From contig CAWHOS010000006.1 of assembly GCA_963831105.1 (NCBI GenBank), forward strand, positions 178,668-242,667: a DNA stretch of 64,000 nt, given 5' to 3'. Under the pieces are notes generated by a model that worked only from the letters and a program-made list of their open reading frames with translations, did not search any database and had not been told where the DNA came from. Numbering within the stretch: the stretch's first letter is position 1; each line of letters begins with the position of its first letter. Source of the DNA: DATFQI01 sp963831105 (lineage in GTDB: Bacteria; Actinomycetota; Thermoleophilia; Solirubrobacterales; Solirubrobacteraceae). Shown one piece after another: positions 22,105-31,104 of the stretch. Made by a program: the position numbers and the translations under genes.

Positions 22105-24250
22105 ATGGCTCCGGACCCGATGCCGCCCGATTCCTCCACCGCAACCCTGCGCCCGGTGCGGGACGTGCGCCGGCCGCCGCACACCGGCGACGGCACGCCC
22201 CGGATCGCGCCCGGCCTCGTGCCGCGGCCGCGGCTCGCGCGGCGGCTGGCCGTCACCGGTGACGTGCCACTGGTGCTGCTCGCCGCACCCGCCGGCTACG
22301 GCAAGACGACGTTGCTCGCCGAGTGGGAGGCTCGCGGCGACCGGCGCTTCGCCTGGCTGCGCCCCGCCTCGCTCGAGCGGGCCGGCGCCGGCCTGCTGCG
22401 AGCGCCTTGCCGCCGGCGGCCCGGTCGTGATCGCCGTCGACGACGCCCAGCGGCTCACGGCCGGGGCGCTCGCCGAGCTCGCGGACGCCGCGGGCCGGCT
22501 GCCCGCGGGCACCACGCTCGCGCTCGCGTCGCGGCGGGCGCTCGGCGCTCCCGTCGCGAGGCTGCGCGCACACGGTCTCGCGCTGGCGATCGGCGCGGAC
22601 GAGCTGGCGATGACGCGCCTCGAGGCCTCGCTGCTGCTCGAGGCCGCCGGGCTGCGCCTTGACGGCGCCACGATCGACCGGCTCGTGGCGTGCACCGGCG
22701 GGTGGCCGGCCGCGCTCGCGGTCGCCGCGCAGGCGCTGACCGGGAACGCCGCGCCGGCGGACGCGGCGCGGGCGTTCGGCGGCCGCGACCGGATGCTGGC
22801 GGAGTACCTGCGGAACGAGCTGCTCGCCGACCTGCCCGCGCACCGGGTCGCGTTCCTGCGGCGCACCTCGATCGCCGAACGGCTCTCGCCGGGGCTCTGC
22901 GACGCCATCCTCGGCCGCGACGACGCGGCCCGGACGCTCGAGGCGCTCGCGCGCGGCGGCGTCGGGCTCGCGCCGGAGGACCGCGAGACCGGCGGCGCCT
23001 TCCGCCTGCACCCGCTCGTGCGCGAGTTGCTGCGGGCCGACCTGGCGCGCCTCGAGCCCGCTCTCGAGCCGGAGCTGCACCGGCGCGCGGCGTCGTGGCA
23101 CCTGCGAGACGGCGACCCGGAGGCCGCGCTGCGCCACGCGGTCGCCACCGGCGACGCGGGCCGCGCGGGGCATGTGCTGTGGGCGCTGGCGCCCGGCGCG
23201 GCGGCCGCCGGGCGCACGGAGCGCCTGGGGGAGTGGCTGCGGCCGTTCGGCCCGCGCGCGCTCGCCGCCCACCCCGAGCTGGCGATGTCGGCCGCGGCCC
23301 TCCATCTCGCCGCGGGCCGGCGCGAGGAGGCCGAGCGCTGGACGGCCGCCGCCGACGCCGCGGCGCGGCGTGTGGCGCGGGGACCCGAGCGCACCGCCGC
23401 CCTCGCGCTGCTGCGCGCGTGCGCGGGCAGCGGCGGCACGGCCGAGATGGGAGCGGATGCCGCGCGGGCCGCGGCTCTGATGGCTCCGGACCAGCCGTGG
23501 CACGCGCTCGCGACGCTCCTGCAGGGCGTCGCCGGCCACCTCGCGGGCGATCGCGAGACGGCGGGCGCGCTGCTGGCCCGCGCCGTGCGGCCGGAGCCGG
23601 GCGACCTGGCACTCGTGCGCGCGCTCGGGCATGCGCAGCTCTCGCTGCTCGACGCCGAGCGGGACGACTGGGATTCCGCGGCCGAGCGCGCGCTGGCCGC
23701 GCGCGAGGCGCTCGCCGCCATCGCTGCGCCGCCGCGGGTCGCCGCGCTCGTGCACGTCAGCTGCGCCGTCGCCGCCGCGCACCAGGGCGAGGTGGCCGAC
23801 GCCCGGCGGGCCGCCGCGCAGGCGCGGGCGCTGCTGGCGGCCGGCGACGGGCTCCCGCCGTGGCTGGCGGTCGAGTCGCAGGTCTGGCTCGCGCGCGCGG
23901 AGATCCGGCTCGGCGACGCGGCCGCGGCGCGCGCCCCGCTCGCCCGCGCCGCCGGCCTGGTGGCCGCCGCCGGCGCGCCGCTGCTCGGCGCCTGGCTGCA
24001 CGAGGGGTGGGAGCGCGCCGACGCGTTCGCGGCGGGCGAGACGGGCGAGGTGCCGGCGCTCACCAACGCCGAGCTGCGGGTGCTGCGCTTCCTCCCGAGC
24101 CACCTCACCTTCCGCGAGATCGGCGCCCGCCTGCACGTCTCGGCGAACACCGTCAAGACGCAGGCGCTGTCGGCCTACCGCAAGCTCGGCGTGGGTTCCC
24201 GCTCGGAGGCGGTCGCGCGCGGGCGCGCCGTCGGCCTGATCGACGGCTGA
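22105..24250 (+). CDS. MalT/LAL-type LuxR family regulator (one extra base)
   Basis: Large ATP-binding regulator of about 714 residues. The N-terminal STAND-type NTPase has Walker A LLAAPAGYGKTTLLAEW and Walker B VVIAVDDAQRL; the middle (about 330-620) is an alanine-rich helical repeat region; the C-terminus is a LuxR helix-turn-helix, LTNAELRVLRFLPSHLTFREIGARLHVS in two stretches then NTVKTQALSAYRKLGVGSRSEAV. One extra base near 22402 divides it into two frames; nothing else is missing. I start at the ATG at 22105 because the earlier ATG at 22021 lies inside the operator candidate. Probable autoregulator and controller of the flanking stress genes (inference). Confidence 0.88.
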
Positions 24251-24268
24251 AGCGCCCGCGCGGCTCGC

Positions 24269-24526
24269 TCAGGCCAGCAGCTTCGCCTTCTGATCGGCGA
24301 ACTCCTGGTCGGTCAGGATTCCCTGGTCGCGCAACGCCGCGAGCTCCTTGAGCTTGGCGATCGGATCCTCCTGTGGCGGCGGGGCCTCGTACACGGGCTC
24401 TTGGTCGTATCCGCCGTCCTGGGCCGACCAGCGGCGCGCCTGGCGTCGCGAGACGCGATTGGAGACGGCGGTGGCGGTCCCGGCGACGGCGGCGGTGCGG
24501 GCGACCCCGCGAAGCAGTCCTGGCAT
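24269..24526 (-). CDS. SHOCT-domain small protein
   Basis: An 85-residue protein whose last 32 residues are a SHOCT domain (DPIAKLKELAALRDQGILTD then EFADQKAKLLA), a short C-terminal helical hairpin thought to mediate oligomerisation. The N-terminus (MPGLLRGVARTAAVAGTATAV) is weakly hydrophobic, followed by an RRQARRW basic patch. It is downstream of the DUF6325 gene on the same strand, a pair often found together in actinomycetes. Function unknown. Confidence 0.85.
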   Translation of the reverse strand: MPGLLRGVARTAAVAGTATAVSNRVSRRQARRWSAQDGGYDQEPVYEAPPPQEDPIAKLKELAALRDQGILTDQEFADQKAKLLA

Positions 24527-24545
24527 GGTGGCTCCTCGGTAGCGA

Positions 24546-24983
24546 TCAGGCCCGTGCCTCGGCGGCGTCGAGCGCGGCGATGATGGCCTGGACGGGCAGG
24601 CGGCCGCTGGCGACCAGCTGGCCGCCCGAGCGGCGCAGCGCGACCGCGACCGGGGCCGCCCAGCGGTTCTCCCACACGAGCACGGCGGCGCACGTGCCGG
24701 GGTTCAGCGCGGCGGCGGCCTCCTCGAGGTCGTCCTGGCCGATCAGGCCCGATGACGCGCCCTCGAACTCCTCGAAGCCCGACCCGCCGAGGTCGCCCAT
24801 CTCGATCGCGTCGACCGTGCCGTCCTCGCGCTTGAGCATGAACGCGACGTCGAGGATGTTGATGATCCCGCGGTCGGCGAGGTCGACGATCAGCGGTGCG
24901 GCTTCGCCGGTCGGTTGCTTGCCGGGCCATTCGAGGACGATGTAGTCGATCGGGCCCAGCTCTTCGATCTCCAGCACGCTCAT
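24546..24983 (-). CDS. DUF6325 family protein
   Basis: A 145-residue protein beginning MSVLEIEELGPIDYIVLEWP, with the family pattern DRGIINILDVAFMLKREDG, an acidic centre (EEFEGASSGLIGQDDLEE) and CAAVLVWENRWAAPVAVALR before a final helix. The fold is probably alpha/beta; role unknown. It precedes the SHOCT gene by 19 bases. A strong operator candidate lies 53 bases upstream of the ATG, shared with the divergent universal stress gene, so stress-linked expression is likely. Confidence 0.85.
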   Translation of the reverse strand: MSVLEIEELGPIDYIVLEWPGKQPTGEAAPLIVDLADRGIINILDVAFMLKREDGTVDAIEMGDLGGSGFEEFEGASSGLIGQDDLEEAAAALNPGTCAAVLVWENRWAAPVAVALRRSGGQLVASGRLPVQAIIAALDAAEARA

Positions 24984-25027
24984 GCAGACCCTCCTTCTTC
25001 GTTTCGGAGACGAGCATCCGGCCGGCG

Positions 25028-25068
25028 GCGCCGGTGCGCATCATCCGATCGGGATGAAGCACCGGCGC
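25028..25068. promoter_or_regulatory. Nested inverted repeat, operator candidate site A
   Basis: TCATCC (25041-25046), GATCG, GGATGA (25052-25057) is a perfect inverted pair. It is enclosed by a second perfect 10-bp inverted repeat, GCGCCGGTGC (25028-25037) and GCACCGGCGC (25059-25068), nearly concentric with it. It lies between the divergent DUF6325 and universal stress genes, ending 24 bases before the latter's start. The hexamers are those of site B at 22003-22026, so one regulator, possibly the LAL protein between them, may act at both. Confidence 0.55.
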
Positions 25069-25091
25069 GCGCGGGGTGATGTGGTGGCTCC

Positions 25092-25583
25092 ATGAGCACC
25101 CGAGAGGCGCCCGTGATCGTCGCGTTCGACGGATCCGCGGAGTCCGAGCGCGCGGTGCGCGCGGCCGCCGGGCTGTTCGGCGACCGCCGGCTCGCCGTGG
25201 TCAGCGTGTGGGAGCCCGGCCTCGCGTACGCCGCCTCGGCACCCGCCTACGACCCGACGATGAGGGGCTATCCCATGCCGACGGTCGAGGAGGCCGCGCT
25301 GCTCGACGAGGTGCAGCACGAGCGCGCCGCGGCGACGGCCGAGGCCGGCGCGCAGATCGCCCGCGAGCTCGGCGCCGACGCCGAGCCTCACGCCGAGCCC
25401 GAGCGCGGGCGGATCTCCGACACCGTCGCCGCGCTGGCGAGGGAGCTCGGCGCCGGTGCGATCGTCGTCGGCACCCGTGGCCGTGGCGCGGTCAAGTCCA
25501 AGCTGCTCGGCTCGACGTCGGCCGCGCTCCTGCACCGTGCGCCGTGCCCGGTCGTCGTGGTGCGCGGCGACGAGCAGGGCTAG
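25092..25583 (+). CDS. Universal stress protein, single domain
   Basis: A 163-residue UspA-type protein. It starts VIVAFDGSAESERAVRAAAG with the Asp that contacts adenine, and ends with IVVGTRGRGAVKSKLLGSTS, the full G-2x-G-9x-G-S-T ATP-binding motif, then PCPVVVVR. Monocistronic, with its stop directly abutting that of the convergent channel gene. Likely stress-induced and probably under the nested palindrome just upstream. Confidence 0.95.
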   Translation: MSTREAPVIVAFDGSAESERAVRAAAGLFGDRRLAVVSVWEPGLAYAASAPAYDPTMRGYPMPTVEEAALLDEVQHERAAATAEAGAQIARELGADAEPHAEPERGRISDTVAALARELGAGAIVVGTRGRGAVKSKLLGSTSAALLHRAPCPVVVVRGDEQG

Positions 25584-26267
25584 TCAGTCGCCGGGCCGGG
25601 GCCGGGCCAGGGCGGCGTCGCGCCGCCCCAGGTTGCTGACGATCAGCGAGACGACCGTGACCAGGTAGATCTGGCCGATGAGCGCCTCGAAGACGCACAG
25701 GGTGTGGCCGAGGTCGCTGCGCGCGGTGAGGTCGCCGTAGCCCACGGTGGTGAGCGTCGTGAAGCTGAAGTACAGGCAGCGGGCCATCGTGGCGGGTGTG
25801 CCGTCCACGAAGAACGGGTGGCCCCCGAGCCGGTCGACCGCGCCGAAGACGAACGCGAACAGCAGCCCCATGAGCATGTAGAGCGACAGGACGCCCGAGA
25901 CCGCCTCGAGCCGCACCGCGCCGCTCGTCCGCAGCGTCCGGACCACGCCGACGGCGACCGCGGGCGGGCCGAGCAGGACGACGGCGGCGTTGAGCACGCG
26001 CACCTCGCCGTCGCCGACGACGCCGCCGAGCCAGCTCAGGAGGTTGATCGCGACGCCGGCCGCGGCCAGGGCCGCGGCGAGCGCCATCAGCCGGGGCGCG
26101 GCGCGCGCGACCCGCACCGCCAGCAGCAGGTCCGCGCCCAAGAGCACGCTCACGATCAGCTGCTGTGGGTCGCTGGACGGCAGGGCGCCCTGGACGGCGA
26201 CCGTCACCGCGACCGAGCCCAGCAGCAGCCCGTACGGCCCCGGTCTCAGGCGCTCTGCGGCCACCAT
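25584..26267 (-). CDS. Potassium-channel-like membrane protein
   Basis: A 227-residue protein with about four N-terminal hydrophobic helices followed by a classical pore module: helix LSLYMLMGLLFAFVFGAVD, pore loop with selectivity filter TTLTTVGYGDLTARS, and a final helix IGQIYLVTVVSLIVSNLGRR. There is no cytosolic RCK/TrkA domain. The size suits a six-helix channel lacking voltage-sensor arginines. Probably a tetrameric K+ channel in the cytoplasmic membrane. Intact; divergent from the carboxylate-amine ligase gene by 108 bases, in which I see no clear site. Confidence 0.88.
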   Translation of the reverse strand: MVAAERLRPGPYGLLLGSVAVTVAVQGALPSSDPQQLIVSVLLGADLLLAVRVARAAPRLMALAAALAAAGVAINLLSWLGGVVGDGEVRVLNAAVVLLGPPAVAVGVVRTLRTSGAVRLEAVSGVLSLYMLMGLLFAFVFGAVDRLGGHPFFVDGTPATMARCLYFSFTTLTTVGYGDLTARSDLGHTLCVFEALIGQIYLVTVVSLIVSNLGRRDAALARPRPGD

Positions 26268-26375
26268 CGCAAGACGCTAATCGCGGGCACCGGCCCCGCC
26301 AATCGTGCCGGCATGTGAGCGGGCACACCGGTGGGCCCCATTGCCGCCGCAGCGCACGGCGGTGACGATCGGGCC

Positions 26376-27554
26376 ATGAGCGCCAGCCGCAGCATGCCGC
26401 CGGCGGCGTGGTCGCAGTGGGCCGGGGCCGGCGCCGCCTGCCCGTGGACGGTCGGGATCGAGGAAGAGCTGATCCTGCTGGATCCGAGCGACTGGTCTGT
26501 GGCCAACCGGGTCGAGGACGTCCTCGAGGCGCTGCCGGGCGAGGTTGCCGTGCGCACGGCGCGTGAAACGCACGCGTGCGTGCTGGAGCTGCGGACGGGG
26601 CCGCACGGCACCGTGGCCGGGGCCGCCCGCGAGCTGGGGGAGCTGCGCGCCGCGGTCGACGGGACGCTGCGCCACGAGCTCGGCCTGCGCGCGGCCGTGA
26701 TGGGCCTGCATCCGCTCGTGGCCCGCTCGGAAGCCGAGGTCTCCGGCGGCGAGCGCCGCCGCGAGATCGAGGCGACGATGCGCGCGCTCGCCCACCGCGA
26801 GCCGACGATGGCGCAGCACGTCCACGTCGCGGTCCCGGACGCCGAGTCCGCGATCCGGGCGCTCGACGGGCTCCGCTGCGACCTGCCGGTGTTGCTCGGC
26901 CTGTCGGCCAACTCGCCGTTCTGGGGCGGCCGCGACTCGGGCTTCGCGTCCGTGCGGACGCCGATCTTCTCGATGTTCCCCCGGAGCGGCATCCCGCGCC
27001 GTTTCGGCCGTTACGACGAGTACGTCGCCACGGTCGGGGAGATGCTGCGCTCGCGCGCGATCCCCGAGCCCGGCTTCCTCTGGTGGGACGCGCGGTTGCA
27101 GCCGCGGCTCGGCACCGTCGAGGTGCGCGTGCTTGACGCGCAGTCGCGTCTGCTGGACGTCGCGGCACTGGCCGCCGCGGTGCAGTGCGCCGTCCGCGGC
27201 CACGCCGAGGGACGGCCGGCGTACGCCCCGTCGCCCGAACTGCTCGCGGAGAACCGCTTCCTGGCCGCCCGTGACGGCATGGAGGCGCAGCTGCTCGACG
27301 CGCGCCGGCCGAGCGGGCGGCGCGCGCTGCGGGCCGCGCTGGCCGCCCTGCTCGAGGACTGCGCCCCGTTCGCACGCGAGCTCGGCTGCGCGGCCGAGCT
27401 GGGCGACGCGGCGGCGCTCGCCGCCGACCCCGGCTACGCGCGCCAGCGCCGCTTCGCCGCCCGCCACGGGTTCCCCGCCCTGCTCGAGCGCCTCGCCGAC
27501 GAGTTCGCGCATCCCGCGCGCGCGTCGGTGGCCGCTTGGGCCGGCGTCGGGTAG
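26376..27554 (+). CDS. Glutamate-cysteine ligase family 2 (YbdK-like carboxylate-amine ligase)
   Basis: A 392-residue GCS2-family ATP-dependent ligase. Signatures are WTVGIEEELILLDP at the N-terminus, ACVLELRTGPHGTV, QHVHVAVPDAESAIRALDGL, LLGLSANSPFWGGRDSGFAS, and GTVEVRVLDAQSRLLDVAAL. Family members join Glu to Cys or another amine; in organisms lacking gshB they may feed ergothioneine or other thiols. No thiol-pathway partner is adjacent, so the product is open. It sits among stress genes. ATG at 26376. Confidence 0.9.
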   Translation: MSASRSMPPAAWSQWAGAGAACPWTVGIEEELILLDPSDWSVANRVEDVLEALPGEVAVRTARETHACVLELRTGPHGTVAGAARELGELRAAVDGTLRHELGLRAAVMGLHPLVARSEAEVSGGERRREIEATMRALAHREPTMAQHVHVAVPDAESAIRALDGLRCDLPVLLGLSANSPFWGGRDSGFASVRTPIFSMFPRSGIPRRFGRYDEYVATVGEMLRSRAIPEPGFLWWDARLQPRLGTVEVRVLDAQSRLLDVAALAAAVQCAVRGHAEGRPAYAPSPELLAENRFLAARDGMEAQLLDARRPSGRRALRAALAALLEDCAPFARELGCAAELGDAAALAADPGYARQRRFAARHGFPALLERLADEFAHPARASVAAWAGVG

Positions 27555-27562
27555 GCCCCTCG

Positions 27563-28057
27563 CTAAGCGGGGGCGCCTGAGCCGAGCGACGACCGCAGAC
27601 GCTCCTCCTCCTCCGTGCTCAGCGACGTCTGGATCACGTCGCCGCCGTACGGGCGGAGCCGATCGAGCAGCTTCTCCGGCGCGCTGCTGGAGCCGAGCGC
27701 GATCAACGCCGCGCCGCCGGGCTCCAGGCGGGCGCCGAGCTGCTTCATGAAGTCGTCGTTGACTCCGGCGTCGGTCACCTTGCCCGCGACCGCCCCCGAG
27801 GCGGCGCCGACCGCCATGCCGACCAGCGGGGCGAGGAACAGCAGGCCGATCAGGCCGCCCCACAGCGCGCCGCCGGCGGCGCCGGCGCCCGTCGTGCTGA
27901 CCGCCTGGTGGAGCTTGATCTTGCCGTCGGACTGGTGCTCGACGACGACGGCGTCCTGCAGGTCCAGAAGGTGCTCCTTGGTCGCCGCGATCATGACGCC
28001 GCGGACCTCCTCCGCGGTCTGCGTATCGGGATACCCGATCGCGATCAGCGTGCTCAT
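27563..28057 (-). CDS. DUF1269 membrane-associated protein
   Basis: A 164-residue DUF1269 protein. It begins MSTLIAIGYPDTQTAEEVRG, followed by LLDLQDAVVVEHQSDGKIKL, a glycine-zipper hydrophobic segment at about 65-95 (GALWGGLIGLLFLAPLVGMA and onward), and the conserved KQLGARLEPGGAALIALG. It is common in stress clusters with universal stress proteins and DUF6325 relatives. Role unknown. It follows the DUF7144-type membrane gene by 20 bases on the same strand. A GAGG-rich site precedes the ATG. Confidence 0.9.
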   Translation of the reverse strand: MSTLIAIGYPDTQTAEEVRGVMIAATKEHLLDLQDAVVVEHQSDGKIKLHQAVSTTGAGAAGGALWGGLIGLLFLAPLVGMAVGAASGAVAGKVTDAGVNDDFMKQLGARLEPGGAALIALGSSSAPEKLLDRLRPYGGDVIQTSLSTEEEERLRSSLGSGAPA

Positions 28058-28077
28058 CGTGCTCCTCTCGATGGGGG

Positions 28078-28518
28078 TCAGCCGGCCGTGATGCGGCGAT
28101 CGCCGCCGTAGGCGGCCAGCCCGTAGATGACGAGGATGTCGACCGCGAAGATCGCGAGCGACCAGAACGGATAGGCGGGGATCGACAGCAGCGCCGCGAT
28201 CGCGTTGCACACCGCGGACGCGATGCCGAACCAGCGGCCGTAGCTGCCGCCCGCCCAGACCGAGAAGGCCGCGGCGAGCTGCAGGCCGCCCAGGATCAGG
28301 ATGATCCAGCCCCAGGTCCGGAGGTCACTGAAGATGAACCTCGTGTCCTCGAGGAAGAAGCCCGACCGGTCGATGGCCGCGATGCCCCAGATGATGTTCA
28401 GGACGCCGACCGTCAAGATCATGATCCCGGCGAACAGCACCCAGCCGCTGCCCTCAGGGGGATAGTCGGTCAAGTCGTTCGTCGGTTCGCGCGTCCCGGC
28501 CGCGGGAGTGGTGGCCAT
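28078..28518 (-). CDS. Four-helix DUF7144-type membrane protein
   Basis: A 146-residue protein with a hydrophilic N-tail (about 25 residues) and four hydrophobic helices: GWVLFAGIMILTVGVLNIIW, DLRTWGWIILILGGLQLAAA, FGIASAVCNAIAALLSIPAY and WSLAIFAVDILVIYGLAAYG. The order and sequence suit the DUF7144 (YPxxGWxxFA) family. Function unknown. First gene of a two-gene unit with the DUF1269 gene. ATG at 28518. Confidence 0.85.
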   Translation of the reverse strand: MATTPAAGTREPTNDLTDYPPEGSGWVLFAGIMILTVGVLNIIWGIAAIDRSGFFLEDTRFIFSDLRTWGWIILILGGLQLAAAFSVWAGGSYGRWFGIASAVCNAIAALLSIPAYPFWSLAIFAVDILVIYGLAAYGGDRRITAG

Positions 28519-28581
28519 GCTGCTCCTTTCGGTCTGAGACTGGCCGAGCCGATCGTCCGGCAGCCGGCGCGCGCGCTCAAT

Positions 28582-29187
28582 GTGGCACGCACCACCGCAC
28601 TCACTCGTGCTCGCATGGTGGCCGGACGCCGCGCCCGCTGGCACGCTCGACCGACGAGCCAGCGAGCCGACAGGCCCGGCAGCACCCGCGAGCGCCTCAA
28701 CCTACCGTCGGCGCTCGCCGCCCACCTCCGCTCCGAGCAGGTGTCGGAGGTCGTCTACGGCACGGTCATCGGCCTGGCGCTGGTGGTCGCCCTCGAGGCG
28801 CATCCACCCGCCGCCGGCGTGACCGCGGCGACGATCGTCACCACGGCGATCGCCGTCGGGCTCGCCGAGCTCTACAGCGAGTTCGTCGGCGCGCGCGTGC
28901 GGCGCAACGTCGACGGTCAGCACGGCGGGGTCGTCGCCTCCGACGTCCTCGCCGTCGTCGCCGGCGCGGCGTTCCCGGCGGTGTTCTTCGTCCTCGCGGC
29001 CGTCGGCGTGCTCGAGCTCGACACCGCGTTCACGATCGCGAAGTGGAGCGGCCTCGGGCTGATCGCGTCCTACGGGTTCTTGGCGGCGCGGCTCGGGGGC
29101 GCGCCGAACCACAAGGCACTGATGCACGCGGGCGTGGTGGCGGCGATCGGCGTCTTCGTCATCGCCGTCAAGGCGCTGGTGCACTGA
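28582..29187 (+). CDS. Predicted membrane protein of about five helices
   Basis: Up to 201 residues. After a long basic N-terminus (RARMVAGRRARWHARPTSQR), the core starts at SEVVYGTVIGLALVVALEAH and has four to five hydrophobic helices: GVTAATIVTTAIAVGLAELY, SDVLAVVAGAAFPAVFFVLA, KWSGLGLIASYGFLAARLGG and MHAGVVAAIGVFVIAVKALV. The EVVYGTVIGLALV segment is faintly like VIT/CCC1 membrane proteins, but I would not assign transport. The start is uncertain: GTG at 28582 or the ATG at 28615 are possible. It converges on the histidine kinase 6 bases away. Confidence 0.65.
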   Translation: MARTTALTRARMVAGRRARWHARPTSQRADRPGSTRERLNLPSALAAHLRSEQVSEVVYGTVIGLALVVALEAHPPAAGVTAATIVTTAIAVGLAELYSEFVGARVRRNVDGQHGGVVASDVLAVVAGAAFPAVFFVLAAVGVLELDTAFTIAKWSGLGLIASYGFLAARLGGAPNHKALMHAGVVAAIGVFVIAVKALVH

Positions 29188-29193
29188 GCGGCG

Positions 29194-31092
29194 TCAGGGG
29201 CGGGTGGGGCGATCGCCGGCCCGGCGCGCCGGGACGAAGAGCGGCAGCGACCGGTCGAGCGGGATCCGGCCGATCACGCGGGTGCCGCGGCCGGGCGCGG
29301 ACACCACGTGCAGCTCGCCGCCCACGGCCGCGAGGCGGTCGTGCATGCTCGTGAGCCCGAAGCCCGCCTCGACGAGGTGGGGCTCGAAGCCGTCGCCGTC
29401 GTCGCGCACCTCGAACTGCAGGACCCCGTCGTCGCTCACCGCGATGTCCACGTGGCGCGCTCCGCGCGCGTGCTTGGCGGCGTTCTGCATCGCCTCCAGG
29501 CAGCAGAAGTACGCCGCGCTCTCGATCGCGCGCGGGTAGCGCTCGCGGGTGTCGTCGGCGTGCACGGTCACGGGTAGCACGGCCAGCAGCGCGGCGGAGC
29601 GCAGTGCCTCCACGAGGCCGCGGTCGGAGAGCGGGGAGGGGTAGATGCCGCGCGCGAGCGAGCGGATCTCCTCGAGCGCGCCCTCGACGTCCGTCCCGAG
29701 CGCGCGGATGACCTCCGCGCTGCGGCGGTCGCTGCCGTCGAGGCGCTCCGCGGCGAGCTCGAGCTTGATGCGCAGCGCGACGAGCTGCTGCTGCGCGCCG
29801 TCGTGCAGGTCGCGCTCGACCCGCCGGCGCTCGTCGTCGGCGCTCGCCTGGATGCGCGAGCGCGACTCGCGCACCTCGTCGAGCAGCGCGGCGGCCTCGG
29901 CGCCGAGCCGGCGGTTGTCGAGCGTCAGCACGGCATAGGCGCGCGCGGCGTCGATGAACGCCTCCTCATCGGCCAGGCTCGCGTCGTGGAGGATCCCGGC
30001 GATCACCCGGCTGTCGTCGTGCACCTCCGTGAGGCAGCGGCCCGACCCCGGGATCGGCGCGACGACCACCGCACCAGAGCCGGTCGTCCACCCATCACCG
30101 TCGCGCGGATAGACGATCTCCAGCAGCGGGTCGTCGAACGTCTCGGCGAGCGCGGACTGCAGATCCGCGGGGCCCGGATGCTCCGCCAGGCGCCCGGCGA
30201 GGTGCTGGATCGCGTTCGCCAGGAACAGGTGCCAGCGCGCGATCCCGATCAAGAACGCCCCCGCCATCAGCGGAACGGTCAGCGAGAGCGCCCACATCGA
30301 CGCATCCAACGCCTGCGACTCAGGATCGATGCGACGGAGCACGATCAGCGCGGAGAAGGCCCCGAAGCGGGCGATGGCGACGACGAGCACCGGGCCGAGC
30401 GCCCGGCGCATGAGCAGGTTGGAGCCGAGGAGCCGCACCAGCAGCCGCACGCAGACGGCGGCGAACGCGGCCACGATCAGCAGCTCGCGCAGCGGGCGCA
30501 GCACATCCTCGACGAACCCCGGCTCGGTGCCGAGGACCATGAGCGGATTGGCGGGGCAGCCCGCGCTGCACGTCGTCCAGGGCGAGGGCTCGGGGAAGCG
30601 TTCGACGAGCAGCACCGACGGCAGGTAGAGCAGGGCCACCGCGGCCGCGACGGTGCCGACGAGGAGCCGGTCGGCGCGCGCCGGGAGGCGGCCGGTCGGG
30701 AACGAGAGCACGAGGTACATGAGCAGCGGCTCGGCGAGCCAGCCGCTCATCCGCCCGATCGCGTGCAACAGCGGGTCGGAGCTCTCCGCGAGCGTCGTGA
30801 GGAACCACGCCGCGCCCGTGGCGAGCAACAGGTTCCCGAAGCGCGCCGATGCCGGCCGGCGCCGGGCGTAGAGACCGACGGCGATCGGCGCGCCGACCAT
30901 GCTCGCGCGCGCCACCGCCTCGAGCCACGGCTGCTCGACGGTCGACCCCTCGGCCGTGATCCCCGCGGCCACCGCGCACAGGACCGCCCCCGCGGCGGCG
31001 ATCAGGACATCGCCGCCGTTCCGTCGGCGATGGGAGCCCTCCGAGCCCACGACGACGACGGTAGACCCAGCCGGTGGTGGGCGCAATCGCAC
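29194..31092 (-). CDS. Multi-helix sensor histidine kinase (HisKA_3)
   Basis: A 632-residue kinase. The N-terminal half has about eight to nine hydrophobic helices (30-290), including LLMYLVLSFPTGRLPARADR, a motif seen in membrane sensors of this class. A GAF-like region follows, then the DHp helix ERRRVERDLHDGAQQQLVAL with His430, and a HATPase domain with YFCCLEAMQNAAKHARGA and FGLTSMHDRLAAVGG. It follows a receiver-only regulator by 12 bases in the same transcript. The stimulus is unknown. Start is GTG at 31092. Intact. Confidence 0.92.
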   Translation of the reverse strand: MRLRPPPAGSTVVVVGSEGSHRRRNGGDVLIAAAGAVLCAVAAGITAEGSTVEQPWLEAVARASMVGAPIAVGLYARRRPASARFGNLLLATGAAWFLTTLAESSDPLLHAIGRMSGWLAEPLLMYLVLSFPTGRLPARADRLLVGTVAAAVALLYLPSVLLVERFPEPSPWTTCSAGCPANPLMVLGTEPGFVEDVLRPLRELLIVAAFAAVCVRLLVRLLGSNLLMRRALGPVLVVAIARFGAFSALIVLRRIDPESQALDASMWALSLTVPLMAGAFLIGIARWHLFLANAIQHLAGRLAEHPGPADLQSALAETFDDPLLEIVYPRDGDGWTTGSGAVVVAPIPGSGRCLTEVHDDSRVIAGILHDASLADEEAFIDAARAYAVLTLDNRRLGAEAAALLDEVRESRSRIQASADDERRRVERDLHDGAQQQLVALRIKLELAAERLDGSDRRSAEVIRALGTDVEGALEEIRSLARGIYPSPLSDRGLVEALRSAALLAVLPVTVHADDTRERYPRAIESAAYFCCLEAMQNAAKHARGARHVDIAVSDDGVLQFEVRDDGDGFEPHLVEAGFGLTSMHDRLAAVGGELHVVSAPGRGTRVIGRIPLDRSLPLFVPARRAGDRPTRP

Positions 31093-31104
31093 GATTGCGT
31101 TCCT

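Noticed and set aside
28582..29187. VIT/CCC1 iron transporter assignment
   Set aside because: Only one helix shows faint similarity and the metal-binding acidic residues are not evident.
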